The notes beneath the pieces were generated by a model. It worked only from the letters and a program-made list of their open reading frames with translations. It was not told the DNA's origin and did not search any database. From an uncultured Nocardiaceae bacterium (GTDB lineage: Bacteria; Actinomycetota; Actinomycetes; Mycobacteriales; Mycobacteriaceae), in the NCBI GenBank assembly GCA_936936565.1, contig CAKZIX010000119.1, positions 17,189 through 81,188 on the forward strand: 64,000 nt of DNA, in the 5' to 3' direction. Positions 1-7,980 of the stretch are shown here, piece after piece. Numbering within the stretch: position 1 is the first letter of the stretch; every line of letters starts with the position of its first letter. Both the position numbers and the translations under genes were made by a program.

Positions 1-1346
1 AGGTCCGACAACGAGTTTCCGCCGAGCCGGTTCGAACCGTGCATGCCGCCCGAGCATTCACCGGCGGCGAAGATGCCCGGCACCCGCGCGGCACCGGTGT
101 CCGGATCCACCTCGATGCCGCCCATCACGTAGTGACAGGTCGGGCCGACTTCCATCGGTTCCTTCGTAATGTCCACGTCGGCAAGCTCTTTGAACTGGTG
201 ATACATCGACGGCAGACGTTTGAGGATCTCCGCGGTGGGCAGCCGGGATGCGATGTCGAGGTACACGCCGCCGTTGGGCGTGCCACGGCCCGCCTTCACC
301 TCGGAGTTGATGGCCCGGGCCACCTCGTCGCGAGGCAGCAGATCCGGGGTGCGCCGTGCGGTTCCCTTGGTGTTGCCGGAGCGTGAATCTTCCAGCCACT
401 CTTCGGCTTCGGCCTCGGTTTCGGCGTAGCGGCCCTTGAACACCGGGGGGATGTATTCGAACATGAAGCGCTTGCCCTCGGTGTTCTTCAAGACACCGCC
501 GTCGCCGCGCACGCCCTCGGTGACCAGAATGCCCTTCACGCTGGGCGGCCACACCATGCCTGTCGGGTGGAACTGCAGGAACTCCATGTTGATCAACGTG
601 GCACCGGCCCGCAGGGCCAGCGCGTGCCCGTCGCCGGTGTACTCCCAGGAGTTCGACGTCACCTTGTAGGCCTTGCCGACGCCCCCGGTGGCCACCACCA
701 CTGCGGGCGTTTCGAACAGGACGAGGTTGCCGGTCTCGCGCCAGTACCCGAAGGCACCTGCGATCCGTTCGCCGTCTTTGATCAGCTCGGTGATCGTGCA
801 TTCGGCGAATACCTTGATGCGCGACTCGTAGTCGCCGGTGGCCGCGTAGTCCTCCTGCTGCAGCGACACGATCTTCTGTTGCAGCGTGCGAATGATCTCC
901 AGGCCCGTGCGGTCGCCGACATGCGCCAGCCGCGGATAGGTGTGCCCACCGAAGTTGCGCTGGCTGATCCGCCCGTCGGGCAGCCGATCGAACAGCGCGC
1001 CATACGTTTCCAGCTCCCACACCCGGTCCGGGGCTTCCTGGGCGTGCAGCTCGGCCATGCGCCAGTTGTTGAGGAACTTGCCGCCGCGCATGGTGTCGCC
1101 GAAGTGGGTCTGCCAGTTGTCGCGGTCGTCGGCGTTGCGCATCGCCGCGGCGCAGCCGCCCTCGGCCATCACGGTGTGCGCTTTGCCGAACAGCGACTTG
1201 CAGACCACGGCCACCGACAGACCCGCCTCGCGGGCCTCGATGACCGCGCGCAGGCCCGCGCCGCCGGCGCCGATCACGACCACGTCGTAGGCGTGCCGCT
1301 CCACTGCACGTGCGGAGCCTGTGGATTGAGCAGACGACTCGGTCAT
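1..1346 (-). CDS. sdhA: Succinate dehydrogenase/fumarate reductase flavoprotein subunit (3' part outside window)
   Basis: Catalytic FAD subunit that oxidises succinate to fumarate and feeds electrons to the respiratory chain. From the ATG at 1346 the protein opens MTESSAQSTG and then shows the dinucleotide-binding motif VVVIGAGGAGLRA. This is followed by AHTVMAEGG, where the His is the usual covalent FAD attachment site in SdhA. About 448 codons are present and the frame stays open to the window edge, so roughly 200 C-terminal residues are missing. The upstream partner is a membrane subunit 7 bp away, followed by an Rv0250c-like small gene. This order matches Rv0250c-Rv0249c-Rv0248c (the Sdh1 complex of M. 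tuberculosis), so the iron-sulfur subunit should lie just to the left. The family call is firm; Sdh1 rather than Sdh2 rests on synteny. Confidence 0.93.
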   Translation of the reverse strand, partial: MTESSAQSTGSARAVERHAYDVVVIGAGGAGLRAVIEAREAGLSVAVVCKSLFGKAHTVMAEGGCAAAMRNADDRDNWQTHFGDTMRGGKFLNNWRMAELHAQEAPDRVWELETYGALFDRLPDGRISQRNFGGHTYPRLAHVGDRTGLEIIRTLQQKIVSLQQEDYAATGDYESRIKVFAECTITELIKDGERIAGAFGYWRETGNLVLFETPAVVVATGGVGKAYKVTSNSWEYTGDGHALALRAGATLINMEFLQFHPTGMVWPPSVKGILVTEGVRGDGGVLKNTEGKRFMFEYIPPVFKGRYAETEAEAEEWLEDSRSGNTKGTARRTPDLLPRDEVARAINSEVKAGRGTPNGGVYLDIASRLPTAEILKRLPSMYHQFKELADVDITKEPMEVGPTCHYVMGGIEVDPDTGAARVPGIFAAGECSGGMHGSNRLGGNSLSD

Positions 1347-1353
1347 GAACGTC

Positions 1354-2202
1354 CTAGTTGAAGATTCGGAAATCGGAGATCGTGTCGCTCGCCACGAGCA
1401 TCACGTAGAAATCTGTGAACATCAACGTGCCCAACGTGATCCACGCCAGCAGCATGTGCCGGGTGTTGAGCTTGGACACCTGCGTCCACATCCAGTACCG
1501 CACCGGGTGTTTCGAGAAATGCTTCAGCCGACCGCCGGTGATGTGCCGGCAGGAGTGGCAGCTCAGGGTGTACGCCCACAGCGCAATCACGTTGACCCAC
1601 AACACGATCGTGCCGAGGCCGAGCCCGAATCCACCGTCGCGGCCGTGAAAGGCGAGGATCGCGTCGTAGGTGTTGATCACCGAGACGATCATCGCCACGT
1701 AGAAGAAGTAGCGGTGCACGTTCTGCACGATCAGCGGCAGCCGCGTTTCCCCGGTGTAGCGCGCATGCGGCTCGGCCACCGCGCAGGCCGGCGGTGAGAA
1801 CCACACGCTGCGGTAGTAGGCCTTGCGGTAGTAGTAGCAGGTGAGCCGGAACCCGAGCAGGAACGGCAACACCACGAAACCCAGCGGGATGAACCCGGGC
1901 AGCTCCGGGAACGGGGTGCCGAAGTGGGCCGATCCCGGCACGCACGAATCACTCAGGCAGGGCGAGTAGAACGGCGTCAGATACTGATACTCCGGTACCC
2001 AGTACGCAGCCCGCGTGAACGAGCGCACCGTGGCATAGACGACGAAGGTGGCCAGCCCCAGCGTGGTGAGCAGCGGGGCGAGCCACCAGCGGTCCGTGCG
2101 CAGGGTGCGCTCGGCGATTCGAGCGCGCGTCGGGCCAAAGACTCCGGTCGATTTCTGCGACGATGCGCGACCGTTTCGCGCTGTCGCTGACGGCGCGCTC
2201 AA
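1354..2202 (-). CDS. Succinate dehydrogenase membrane anchor subunit (Rv0249c-like)
   Basis: Membrane subunit that anchors the SdhA/SdhB pair and passes electrons to menaquinone. The protein has about five hydrophobic segments (for example LLTTLGLATFVVYATV and GFVVLPFLLGF) and conserved histidines such as QNVHRYFF and CHSCRHI that could ligate heme. I chose the TTG at 2202, which gives MSAPSATA and 282 residues, close to the 273 of Rv0249c. It has a GAGGGG ribosome site about 9 nt upstream. An in-frame GTG at 2262 would add 20 residues but has no ribosome site. A nine-codon leader ORF ends on the TTG (TTGA overlap). The gene is 7 bp upstream of sdhA and certainly co-transcribed with it. Confidence 0.88.
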   Translation of the reverse strand: MSAPSATARNGRASSQKSTGVFGPTRARIAERTLRTDRWWLAPLLTTLGLATFVVYATVRSFTRAAYWVPEYQYLTPFYSPCLSDSCVPGSAHFGTPFPELPGFIPLGFVVLPFLLGFRLTCYYYRKAYYRSVWFSPPACAVAEPHARYTGETRLPLIVQNVHRYFFYVAMIVSVINTYDAILAFHGRDGGFGLGLGTIVLWVNVIALWAYTLSCHSCRHITGGRLKHFSKHPVRYWMWTQVSKLNTRHMLLAWITLGTLMFTDFYVMLVASDTISDFRIFN

Positions 2203-2228
2203 CGACACACGCCCCTCTGTGCGGACAT
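2199..2228 (-). CDS. Possible nine-residue leader ORF upstream of the sdh membrane subunit
   Basis: An ATG at 2228 has the best ribosome site in the region (GGAGGGAATC immediately before it) but opens only MSAQRGVCR before a TGA. That TGA overlaps the TTG start of the membrane-subunit gene. This could be a translated leader that couples translation of the sdh genes. It could instead mark a frameshift or base-call error at the true start. Nothing beyond position and ribosome site supports it. Confidence 0.35.
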   Translation of the reverse strand: MSAQRGVCR

Positions 2229-2342
2229 GATTCCCTCCGGCTACCGGTGTGACGCAGAGCACGTTACTGACCGACGTTTACCCATATTTCGGGAATCGAC
2301 CGCGTCGAGAGAATGATCTGCGTCACACTCGGCGGAGCCGAG

Positions 2343-2633
2343 CTACTTGGTGCGTTCGCGCGAGTGGAAACCCAGCCCCTCGTCCTGCGCGCCCATCCAT
2401 GCCGCCTCGTCGGACCGGCTGTCGGGAACGTAGATCACGGCCCGCTGCTCGGAGCCGCGGGTGGCCGGCGGTGGCGCCTCTTCGAAGTCCGCGAAGTCCA
2501 TGTCGAGGCGCTCGAGGTCGTTGACCAGGCGCTTCATCGACTTGGCGTCGCCATAGCGGGAGTGCAGCGCGGCAATCCCTTGCCGCAGCTGACCGATAGT
2601 CCGCCGAACTTCGTCGATTTCGAGTGAAGACAT
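2343..2633 (-). CDS. Conserved small protein, Rv0250c-like
   Basis: A 96-residue soluble acidic protein of unknown function. The start MSSLEIDEVRRTIG is set by a strong AGGAGGAACCT ribosome site at 2635-2645. It is mostly helical (TIGQLRQGIAALHSRYGD), with a conserved-looking tail VIYVPDSRSDEAAW and a DEGLGFH end. Length, general pattern and position directly upstream of the sdh membrane subunit match M. tuberculosis Rv0250c (97 residues). Its constant linkage to the Sdh1 genes suggests a role tied to that complex, but no activity is known. The gap to the sdh membrane gene is about 140 bp, so it may be read from the same or a separate promoter. Confidence 0.8.
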   Translation of the reverse strand: MSSLEIDEVRRTIGQLRQGIAALHSRYGDAKSMKRLVNDLERLDMDFADFEEAPPPATRGSEQRAVIYVPDSRSDEAAWMGAQDEGLGFHSRERTK

Positions 2634-2742
2634 AGGTTCCTCCTGCGCCCGGTGTGCCGTACACCACATTGTGACAATGCCCACAGTACGGCAAGGTCTG
2701 CCGTCGCGCCGGGTACCCGTCGACGCGCGGTAACCCGCAGCT

Positions 2743-3621
2743 CTAGCCGGCGAGCGACGCCGGCGCACTGCGGCGGGTTCGGTGCACCAGATTCATGATG
2801 TGCGCAGCCACGTCGGCGGCGCGATCGAGAATCAGCCCGTGTCCGGCGCCGTCGACGCAGACCAGTTGAGCATCACGCAGGCGTTGCGCGATCGCCGCCG
2901 AGTGCTCGAACGGTGTCACCTGGTCCGCCTCACCACACAGCACGAGTGTCGGAATATCCAGTGTGGCAAGCGTTTCCGTCTCGTCGAAGGCCACGATCGA
3001 GTCCAGGAAGCTCGACATGGTCACCACCGAAGTCTCGTTGAGCAACGCGTTGGCCAACGCCAGGATCCCCGGGTGTGCCGCCCGGCGCACGATCGGTGCA
3101 CACGCGAAGCGGCCCAGCTGGCGCGAGGTGTGCATGGCGTTCGGAGCGCGGCGCACCGCGGCGCGCAGCACCCTTACCACCGGGTGGCTCAGCAGCCGGC
3201 CCAGCCCGAGCGTGGCCACCCCGCTCGCCGCCGACGCAATCAGCCCGATGCCCACCACGCGCCCGCCGAGCTGCTCGGCGAACAGCCGTGCGTACGCCAT
3301 CGCGGTCATTGCGCCCATCGAATGTCCAACCAGCACAACCGGTCCCGACGGGGTCGTGGCCTCGAGCACCGCATGCAGATCACGGGCGAGCTGATCGATC
3401 GTGTACGTTTCCACGTCCGCATGGCCGGAGGCGCCATGGCCCCGATGGTCGTAGCAGATCATCCGGACGTCCGCATCGGCCAGATGCGCACGCAGCACCG
3501 CCCACGACTGGGCGTGCAGGCAGTGGCCGTGCACGAACACCAGCGTCACCTCGGCGTCGCGGCGCCCGAACTCCTGCACGGCCAGGGGTACGCCGTCGTC
3601 GGCGTAGACCGTCGTCAGCAT
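2743..3621 (-). CDS. Alpha/beta-fold hydrolase
   Basis: A 292-residue alpha/beta hydrolase of unknown substrate. The oxyanion region FVHGHCLHAQSW lies near residue 28. The nucleophile elbow is GHSMG near residue 99, with Ser as nucleophile. The acid is probably the Asp in LCGEADQVTPFEH and the base His is in DGAGHGLILD near the C-terminus. The triad therefore looks complete. The start ATG at 3621 has a GGGAGGG ribosome site. There is no signal peptide, so it should be cytoplasmic. It is transcribed in the same direction as the sdh genes but is not obviously in their operon. Confidence 0.85.
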   Translation of the reverse strand: MLTTVYADDGVPLAVQEFGRRDAEVTLVFVHGHCLHAQSWAVLRAHLADADVRMICYDHRGHGASGHADVETYTIDQLARDLHAVLEATTPSGPVVLVGHSMGAMTAMAYARLFAEQLGGRVVGIGLIASAASGVATLGLGRLLSHPVVRVLRAAVRRAPNAMHTSRQLGRFACAPIVRRAAHPGILALANALLNETSVVTMSSFLDSIVAFDETETLATLDIPTLVLCGEADQVTPFEHSAAIAQRLRDAQLVCVDGAGHGLILDRAADVAAHIMNLVHRTRRSAPASLAG

Positions 3622-3917
3622 GTACCCTCCCCGGTTCGCTCGATGCTTGTCTGTCGCACGGCGTTCACCGGTCGTTACGACGATCTACCCGTTTCTAGCG
3701 GTGGTAATAGATTTGGGATTCCGCATCGCTCTCTACGTGCATCTAGCGCGGCGAGAAGATGCCCGTAGAGTTCGCAATGCGATCGCGGTTCGCGTCGTCA
3801 GCGAACTCTCAAGCTGTCTAGCGTGAGAACTAGATTGCCGTAGACACGCCTACCGACGTCGGCACCGACATCTATGGAACTGTTGGGCACCAGCTAGATA
3901 TGCCTAGATTTCCCTAG
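3622..3917. other. Intergenic stretch with clustered CTAG tetranucleotides
   Basis: No gene was seen. CTAG occurs at 3695, 3743, 3818, 3830, 3894, 3904 and 3914, seven times in about 220 bp. Several copies are in the context TCTAGCG or CTAGA. The stretch separates two leftward genes and is also poorer in GC than its neighbours. It could be a regulator-binding array or decayed sequence. Confidence 0.5.
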
Positions 3918-5836
3918 CGGGTCGACGGCAGATACGGGCGCAGCACGTTCGTCTCGGTCGAGGCACCCGGCTGCCATTCGGCGATCCAGGGCCCGGTGCC
4001 CTCCGACTGATCCAGCACTCCCTGCTCGAGCCAGGCGTAGCGGCCGTCGAGCACGCCCTTGGCGAGGTCGGTGTCGACGTCGTCGGTGTTGTCCCACAGG
4101 GCCGCGAACAGCCCGTTCACCCGCACCCGCGCCTGTTGACAGAACGCGTCGGCGAGTTCGACACCCGCGTCGCGGCCGGCCGTACGTTCCTGCTGCGCGC
4201 GCACGCACACCGCTGCCATGGCGAACAGCTCGGCACCGACGTCGACGATCCGGCCGAGGAAACCCTGCCGGTACTCCAGCTTGGCCTGCCAGCGCGCCAT
4301 CCCGTACAGCATCGACCTGGCGAGCTTGCGGGCGTTGCGCTCGACGAACCGCAAATGCGTTGCCAGCGAACCGAATTCGCTGTACGACGTGGGCAGCTGG
4401 CCCTTGCCTGCGGCCAGTTGCGGTGCCCATTTGGCATAGAAGCCGGCCGCACCCACGGCCGCCTTCGCCTTGGCTTTGGCGCCGGCCTCCGGATTCACCA
4501 GGTCGCCCGCCGCAGTCACGTGGGCGTCGGACGCCTCGCGCGCGACGAGCAGTCGCATGATTTCGCTGGAACCCTCGAATATGCGGTTGATCCGCAAGTC
4601 TCGAATGAGCTGTTCGGCCGGAACTGCCCGCTCGCCACGGGCTTTCAGCGATTCGGCGGTTTCATAGCCGCGCCCGCCCCGGATCTGCACGAGTTCGTCG
4701 GCGATGAGACAGCCCATTTCGCTCGCCCACAATTTCGCCAGCGCTGCCTCGATACGGATGTCGTTGCGGCCCTCGTCGGCCATTTGCCCGGACAGATCGA
4801 GAATCGCCTCCAACGCATACGCGGTGGCCGCCATGAACGACAGTTTCTGCGCCACGGCGGCATGCTTACCGACCTGGCGACCCCACTGCACGCGCGCCGC
4901 CGACCATTCGCGGGCGATCTTCAGGCTCCATTTCGCGGCCGCGGCGCACAATGCCGGAATGGCAAGGCGGCCCGCGTTCAGCGTGGTGAGCGCGATCTTG
5001 AGGCCGTCACCCTCCCGGCCGACGAGCTGATCGGCGGGAACGAAGACGTCGTGCATCCGGGTGACCCCGTTTTCGATGCCGCGCAGGCCCATGAAGGAAT
5101 TGCGGCGTTCGACGGTGATCCCGGGCGCATCGGCTTCCACTATGAACGCCGAAATCCCGCCGCGGTGCCCCGGGCTCTTCGGCACGCGCGCCATGACCAC
5201 GAGCAATTCGGCAACCACGCCGTTGGTCGTCCACAGCTTGACGCCGTCGAGGCGATACCCGCCGTCGGTGGGTGTGGCGGTGGAGGCCATCCGCGCCGGA
5301 TCGGATCCGACATCCGGCTCGGTCAGCAGGAACGCGCTGATCGCGCCACGGGCGCAGCGCGGCAAGAACTTTCGCTTCTGTTCGGGTGTGCCGGCCAGCT
5401 TGAGCGGCTCGGGCACGCCGATGGACTGATGGGCGGACAGCAGTGCGCCCAGGCTCGCGTGCACCGAACCGACGAGCATGAGCGCCTTGTTGTAGGCCAC
5501 CTGCGACAGCCCGAGCCCACCGTATTCGGGCGGAATCTTGAGTCCGAAGCAGCCGAGTTCGGCGAGGCCGGCCACGTATTCGTCGGGAATGCGCGCGTCG
5601 CGTTCGATGACGGACCCGTCGAGAGTTTCGCAATAGGTGCGCAACCTCGTCAGAAACGCCTCGGTGTGCGCGGCGTCCGCCTCCGACGGCGTCGGGAACG
5701 GATGTATCAGCTCCAATTCGAAGCGGCCGAGAAACAGCTCTTTCGCGAAAGAGGGTTTGGCCCATTCGGTTTGCCGGGATTCTTCGACGAGGGCGCGGGA
5801 CTGCGCTTCGGTTGCCTCGACTCGCTGTGTAACCAT
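3914..5836 (-). CDS. Long acyl-CoA dehydrogenase with C-terminal extension (FadE10-like)
   Basis: FAD-dependent alpha,beta-dehydrogenation of acyl-CoA thioesters. At 640 residues it is far longer than the usual 380-400. The N-terminal 450 residues hold the ACAD fold, with the FAD-binding FLLTEPDVGSDPARM and KLWTTNGVVA motifs. The catalytic glutamate is in RIFEGSSEIMRL, in the medium-chain ACAD position. About 180 helical residues follow, as in VLCAD/ACAD9-type proteins. From memory the N-terminus and core resemble mycobacterial FadE10 (about 650 residues); I could not align them. The ATG at 5836 has an AGGAGG site six bases upstream. The gene stands alone, and its substrate is unknown. Confidence 0.9.
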   Translation of the reverse strand: MVTQRVEATEAQSRALVEESRQTEWAKPSFAKELFLGRFELELIHPFPTPSEADAAHTEAFLTRLRTYCETLDGSVIERDARIPDEYVAGLAELGCFGLKIPPEYGGLGLSQVAYNKALMLVGSVHASLGALLSAHQSIGVPEPLKLAGTPEQKRKFLPRCARGAISAFLLTEPDVGSDPARMASTATPTDGGYRLDGVKLWTTNGVVAELLVVMARVPKSPGHRGGISAFIVEADAPGITVERRNSFMGLRGIENGVTRMHDVFVPADQLVGREGDGLKIALTTLNAGRLAIPALCAAAAKWSLKIAREWSAARVQWGRQVGKHAAVAQKLSFMAATAYALEAILDLSGQMADEGRNDIRIEAALAKLWASEMGCLIADELVQIRGGRGYETAESLKARGERAVPAEQLIRDLRINRIFEGSSEIMRLLVAREASDAHVTAAGDLVNPEAGAKAKAKAAVGAAGFYAKWAPQLAAGKGQLPTSYSEFGSLATHLRFVERNARKLARSMLYGMARWQAKLEYRQGFLGRIVDVGAELFAMAAVCVRAQQERTAGRDAGVELADAFCQQARVRVNGLFAALWDNTDDVDTDLAKGVLDGRYAWLEQGVLDQSEGTGPWIAEWQPGASTETNVLRPYLPSTR

Positions 5837-5868
5837 CGCTGGCCTCCTGAACGAGATTTCGCGTGGTG

Positions 5869-5881
5869 TTACTGACGAGTA
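5869..5881. promoter_or_regulatory. Possible TetR-type operator in front of the acyl-CoA dehydrogenase
   Basis: TTACTGACGAGTA contains the dyad TACT-N4-AGTA. It sits 33 bp upstream of the acyl-CoA dehydrogenase start, where a fatty-acid-responsive TetR repressor could act. The match is short and could be chance. Confidence 0.3.
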
Positions 5882-6073
5882 GTTTTCTCCTCCACACGCG
5901 CGGACGCAACCACTTCCCGGCGGACCGCACCCGTCCGCTCAACCGATATAGTTCAGCCAACTTCCGGCATCGGCGCCGAGGCCCCGGCGTTCGCCCGCGC
6001 GGGGCGCCAAGATCACCGAATGACCTGCAGCTTTCGCCTCGCGAGGTTCACAATTGCGTCGAAGGGAGGTGCC

Positions 6074-7345
6074 ATGGTTCGCAGCAGACCGGCCGCGATA
6101 CTGCTGACGATCATGCTCACAGTCGCCGCCTGTATGAATTCGTCACAGCGCGGCGTCGAAGTATTCACGTGGTGGACCACCCCCGACGACAAGCTCGCGC
6201 TCGATGCTCTGGCACAGGTCTTCGACGAGCAGCATTCCGACTACACCTTCGTCAACAGCGTGGTTGCGGGCGGCTCCGGGGTGACCGCCCGCGACGTGCT
6301 GTCGTCGCGGATTCGCAGCGGCCAGCCCCCGGACACCTTTCAGGCGCACGCCGGCATGGAACTCGCCGACTTCGCCAAGGCCGGCCAGATCGCCGACATC
6401 CGCGATCTTTACGCCGAAAATGGTTGGGACAGAATCTTTCCCGCCAAGCTGTTGGAGCTGATCACGCTCGACGGCAAGATCTATTCGGTGCCGTCGAACG
6501 TGCACCGCGCGAACTTGATATGGGCGAACACCGAGGTGATCCGCAAGGCCGGTTTGGATCCGTCGACCCCGCCGCAGGGCATGTCGGAGTGGTTCGCCGC
6601 GCTGGACCGGATCAAGGCCGCCGGCTTCGTCCCGCTCGCCGTCGGGAAATCCTGGACGCAAGTGCACCTGCTGGAAACCGTGCTGCTCGCCCATCTCGGG
6701 GCGGCGGCGTACACGGGCCTGTTCGACGGTCGTACCGACTGGGCGGGACCGCAGGTGCAGGCCGCCGTGCAGGACTACGCCACGTTGCTCAGTTACGCCA
6801 ACCCGGACCGCGACACCCTGGAAGCCAACGATCAGACGCAGTTGGTGATCGACGGCAAGGCCGCGTACACGGTGATGGGCGACTGGGCCGAGCCGATCTT
6901 CACGCGTCAGAAGCAATTGCTGGACGTCACCTACACGGTCGGCCCGGTACCGGGCACGGAGGGCATCTTCGACTTTCTGGCCGACTCGTTCGCGCTGCTG
7001 GTCGGCGCCAAGAATCGCGACGGTGCGCGCGCCTGGCTGCTCACCGTCGCCAGCGCCGAAGGCCAGCTCGCGCTCAGCCGCGCGAAGGGCTCGATCCCGG
7101 CGCGCGTCGACATCGACCCCAGCGGATTCGGCCCGTACCAGCGCCGCGCCCTCGACGATTACACGAGAAGCGAGGTCGTGCCTTCGCTCGCGCACGGCAC
7201 CGCGACATCGGTCACCTGGCTTGCCGACGTTACCGCCGCCGTCGCCGCCTTCAGCCGCAACAACGACGTCGTGGCGCTACGCGCCGCGTTGATCGCGGCC
7301 GCCACCCGCGGCGCCGCGCTCAGGCCGGCGGCGGGGGGCAGATGA
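6074..7345 (+). CDS. Carbohydrate ABC transporter substrate-binding lipoprotein (orphan)
   Basis: Extracytoplasmic sugar-binding protein of ABC family 1. The start ATG at 6074 has a GGGAGGT ribosome site. A lipoprotein signal with lipobox VAAC ends at residue 20, so the mature protein is lipid-anchored. The 423-residue body shows family-typical segments such as FTWWTTPDDKLALD near the N-terminus, YSVPSNVHRANLIWAN, and a YTVMGDWAE hinge region. No permease or ATPase gene is adjacent. It may use components encoded elsewhere, for example the ATPase at 57.3 kb. The 3' end overlaps the convergent small gene at 7320 by 26 bp. Confidence 0.9.
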   Translation: MVRSRPAAILLTIMLTVAACMNSSQRGVEVFTWWTTPDDKLALDALAQVFDEQHSDYTFVNSVVAGGSGVTARDVLSSRIRSGQPPDTFQAHAGMELADFAKAGQIADIRDLYAENGWDRIFPAKLLELITLDGKIYSVPSNVHRANLIWANTEVIRKAGLDPSTPPQGMSEWFAALDRIKAAGFVPLAVGKSWTQVHLLETVLLAHLGAAAYTGLFDGRTDWAGPQVQAAVQDYATLLSYANPDRDTLEANDQTQLVIDGKAAYTVMGDWAEPIFTRQKQLLDVTYTVGPVPGTEGIFDFLADSFALLVGAKNRDGARAWLLTVASAEGQLALSRAKGSIPARVDIDPSGFGPYQRRALDDYTRSEVVPSLAHGTATSVTWLADVTAAVAAFSRNNDVVALRAALIAAATRGAALRPAAGGR

Positions 7346-7586
7346 AAACGGGCCCGAACGGCAGAATCAGGTTCACGGTGTCGGAAGCAAACCGGCACAA
7401 GCCGTAGTTGACCTGAACCGCCGCATCGGCGGAGCCGCTCGCCGAGCCCGTGGCCGAACCGGTGATGCCGGAGCCCGAATCGCCCGAGCCGCTGGACGCG
7501 GCGGCCAAGGGCGCGGCGCCGGAGGCGATGGCTGCGGCCAACAGTGCCGTCATCGCGGCTTTCGCTGGGAGACCAACCGAACGCAT
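7320..7586 (-). CDS. Small secreted protein with Gly/Ser linker (first of a pair)
   Basis: An 88-residue protein with a signal peptide (MRSVGLPAKAAMTALLAAAIASGAA, ending around APLAAA). A low-complexity (S/T)GSG/GSA linker follows, then a hydrophobic tail with two cysteines (GLCRF and FICPPPPA). The ATG at 7586 has an AGGAAAGG ribosome site. It is 85 bp downstream of a similarly built gene (7672-7908) in the same direction, so the two look like tandem paralogues. The function is unknown. The two cysteines could form a disulfide outside the cell. Confidence 0.7.
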   Translation of the reverse strand: MRSVGLPAKAAMTALLAAAIASGAAPLAAASSGSGDSGSGITGSATGSASGSADAAVQVNYGLCRFASDTVNLILPFGPVFICPPPPA

Positions 7587-7671
7587 GTCTTGCCTTTCCT
7601 GCGAAATCGGCACCAGGCGGGCCGCCGCTGGTGCACGAGTGTACCCACCGACGACCGGTTTCCCGGCGACG

Positions 7672-7908
7672 TCAGGGCAGACAGGCGGAGGGACGCGCGG
7701 TGGGCGTCCAGGCGTGCGTGATGAGACCGCCCAGGTAGCAGAACACGAACTTCGCCATGCCCAGCGTCTCCGGGTCCGCAGACCCCGAGCTCGATCCGGT
7801 GGCGCTCGACCCGGTACCTGCCGAACCGGTCGCGGCGTAGGCGGCCGGCGCCCCCACCGTTCCAAACGTGAGTGCTGCCGCTACAAGAACACTGGCCGTC
7901 CAACGCAC
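7672..7908 (-). CDS. Small secreted protein with Gly/Ser linker (second of a pair)
   Basis: A 78-residue protein with the same plan as its downstream neighbour. It has a signal peptide (VRWTASVLVAAALTFG to APAAYA), a TGSAGTGSSATGSSSGSAD linker, and a hydrophobic tail with two Cys (VFCYLGG and SACLP). I prefer the GTG at 7908, six bases after GGAAGGTG; the GTG at 7917 lies on top of the ribosome site. The shared motif GSAD before the tail supports common descent with the protein at 7320. Export is likely and function is unknown. Confidence 0.68.
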   Translation of the reverse strand: MRWTASVLVAAALTFGTVGAPAAYAATGSAGTGSSATGSSSGSADPETLGMAKFVFCYLGGLITHAWTPTARPSACLP

Positions 7909-7980
7909 GGTGATCACCTTCCAAGTCCCGACTTGTCGAGGTTTTTACCACGCGGAAGTGAAATCGGAAACTGGAACGCT

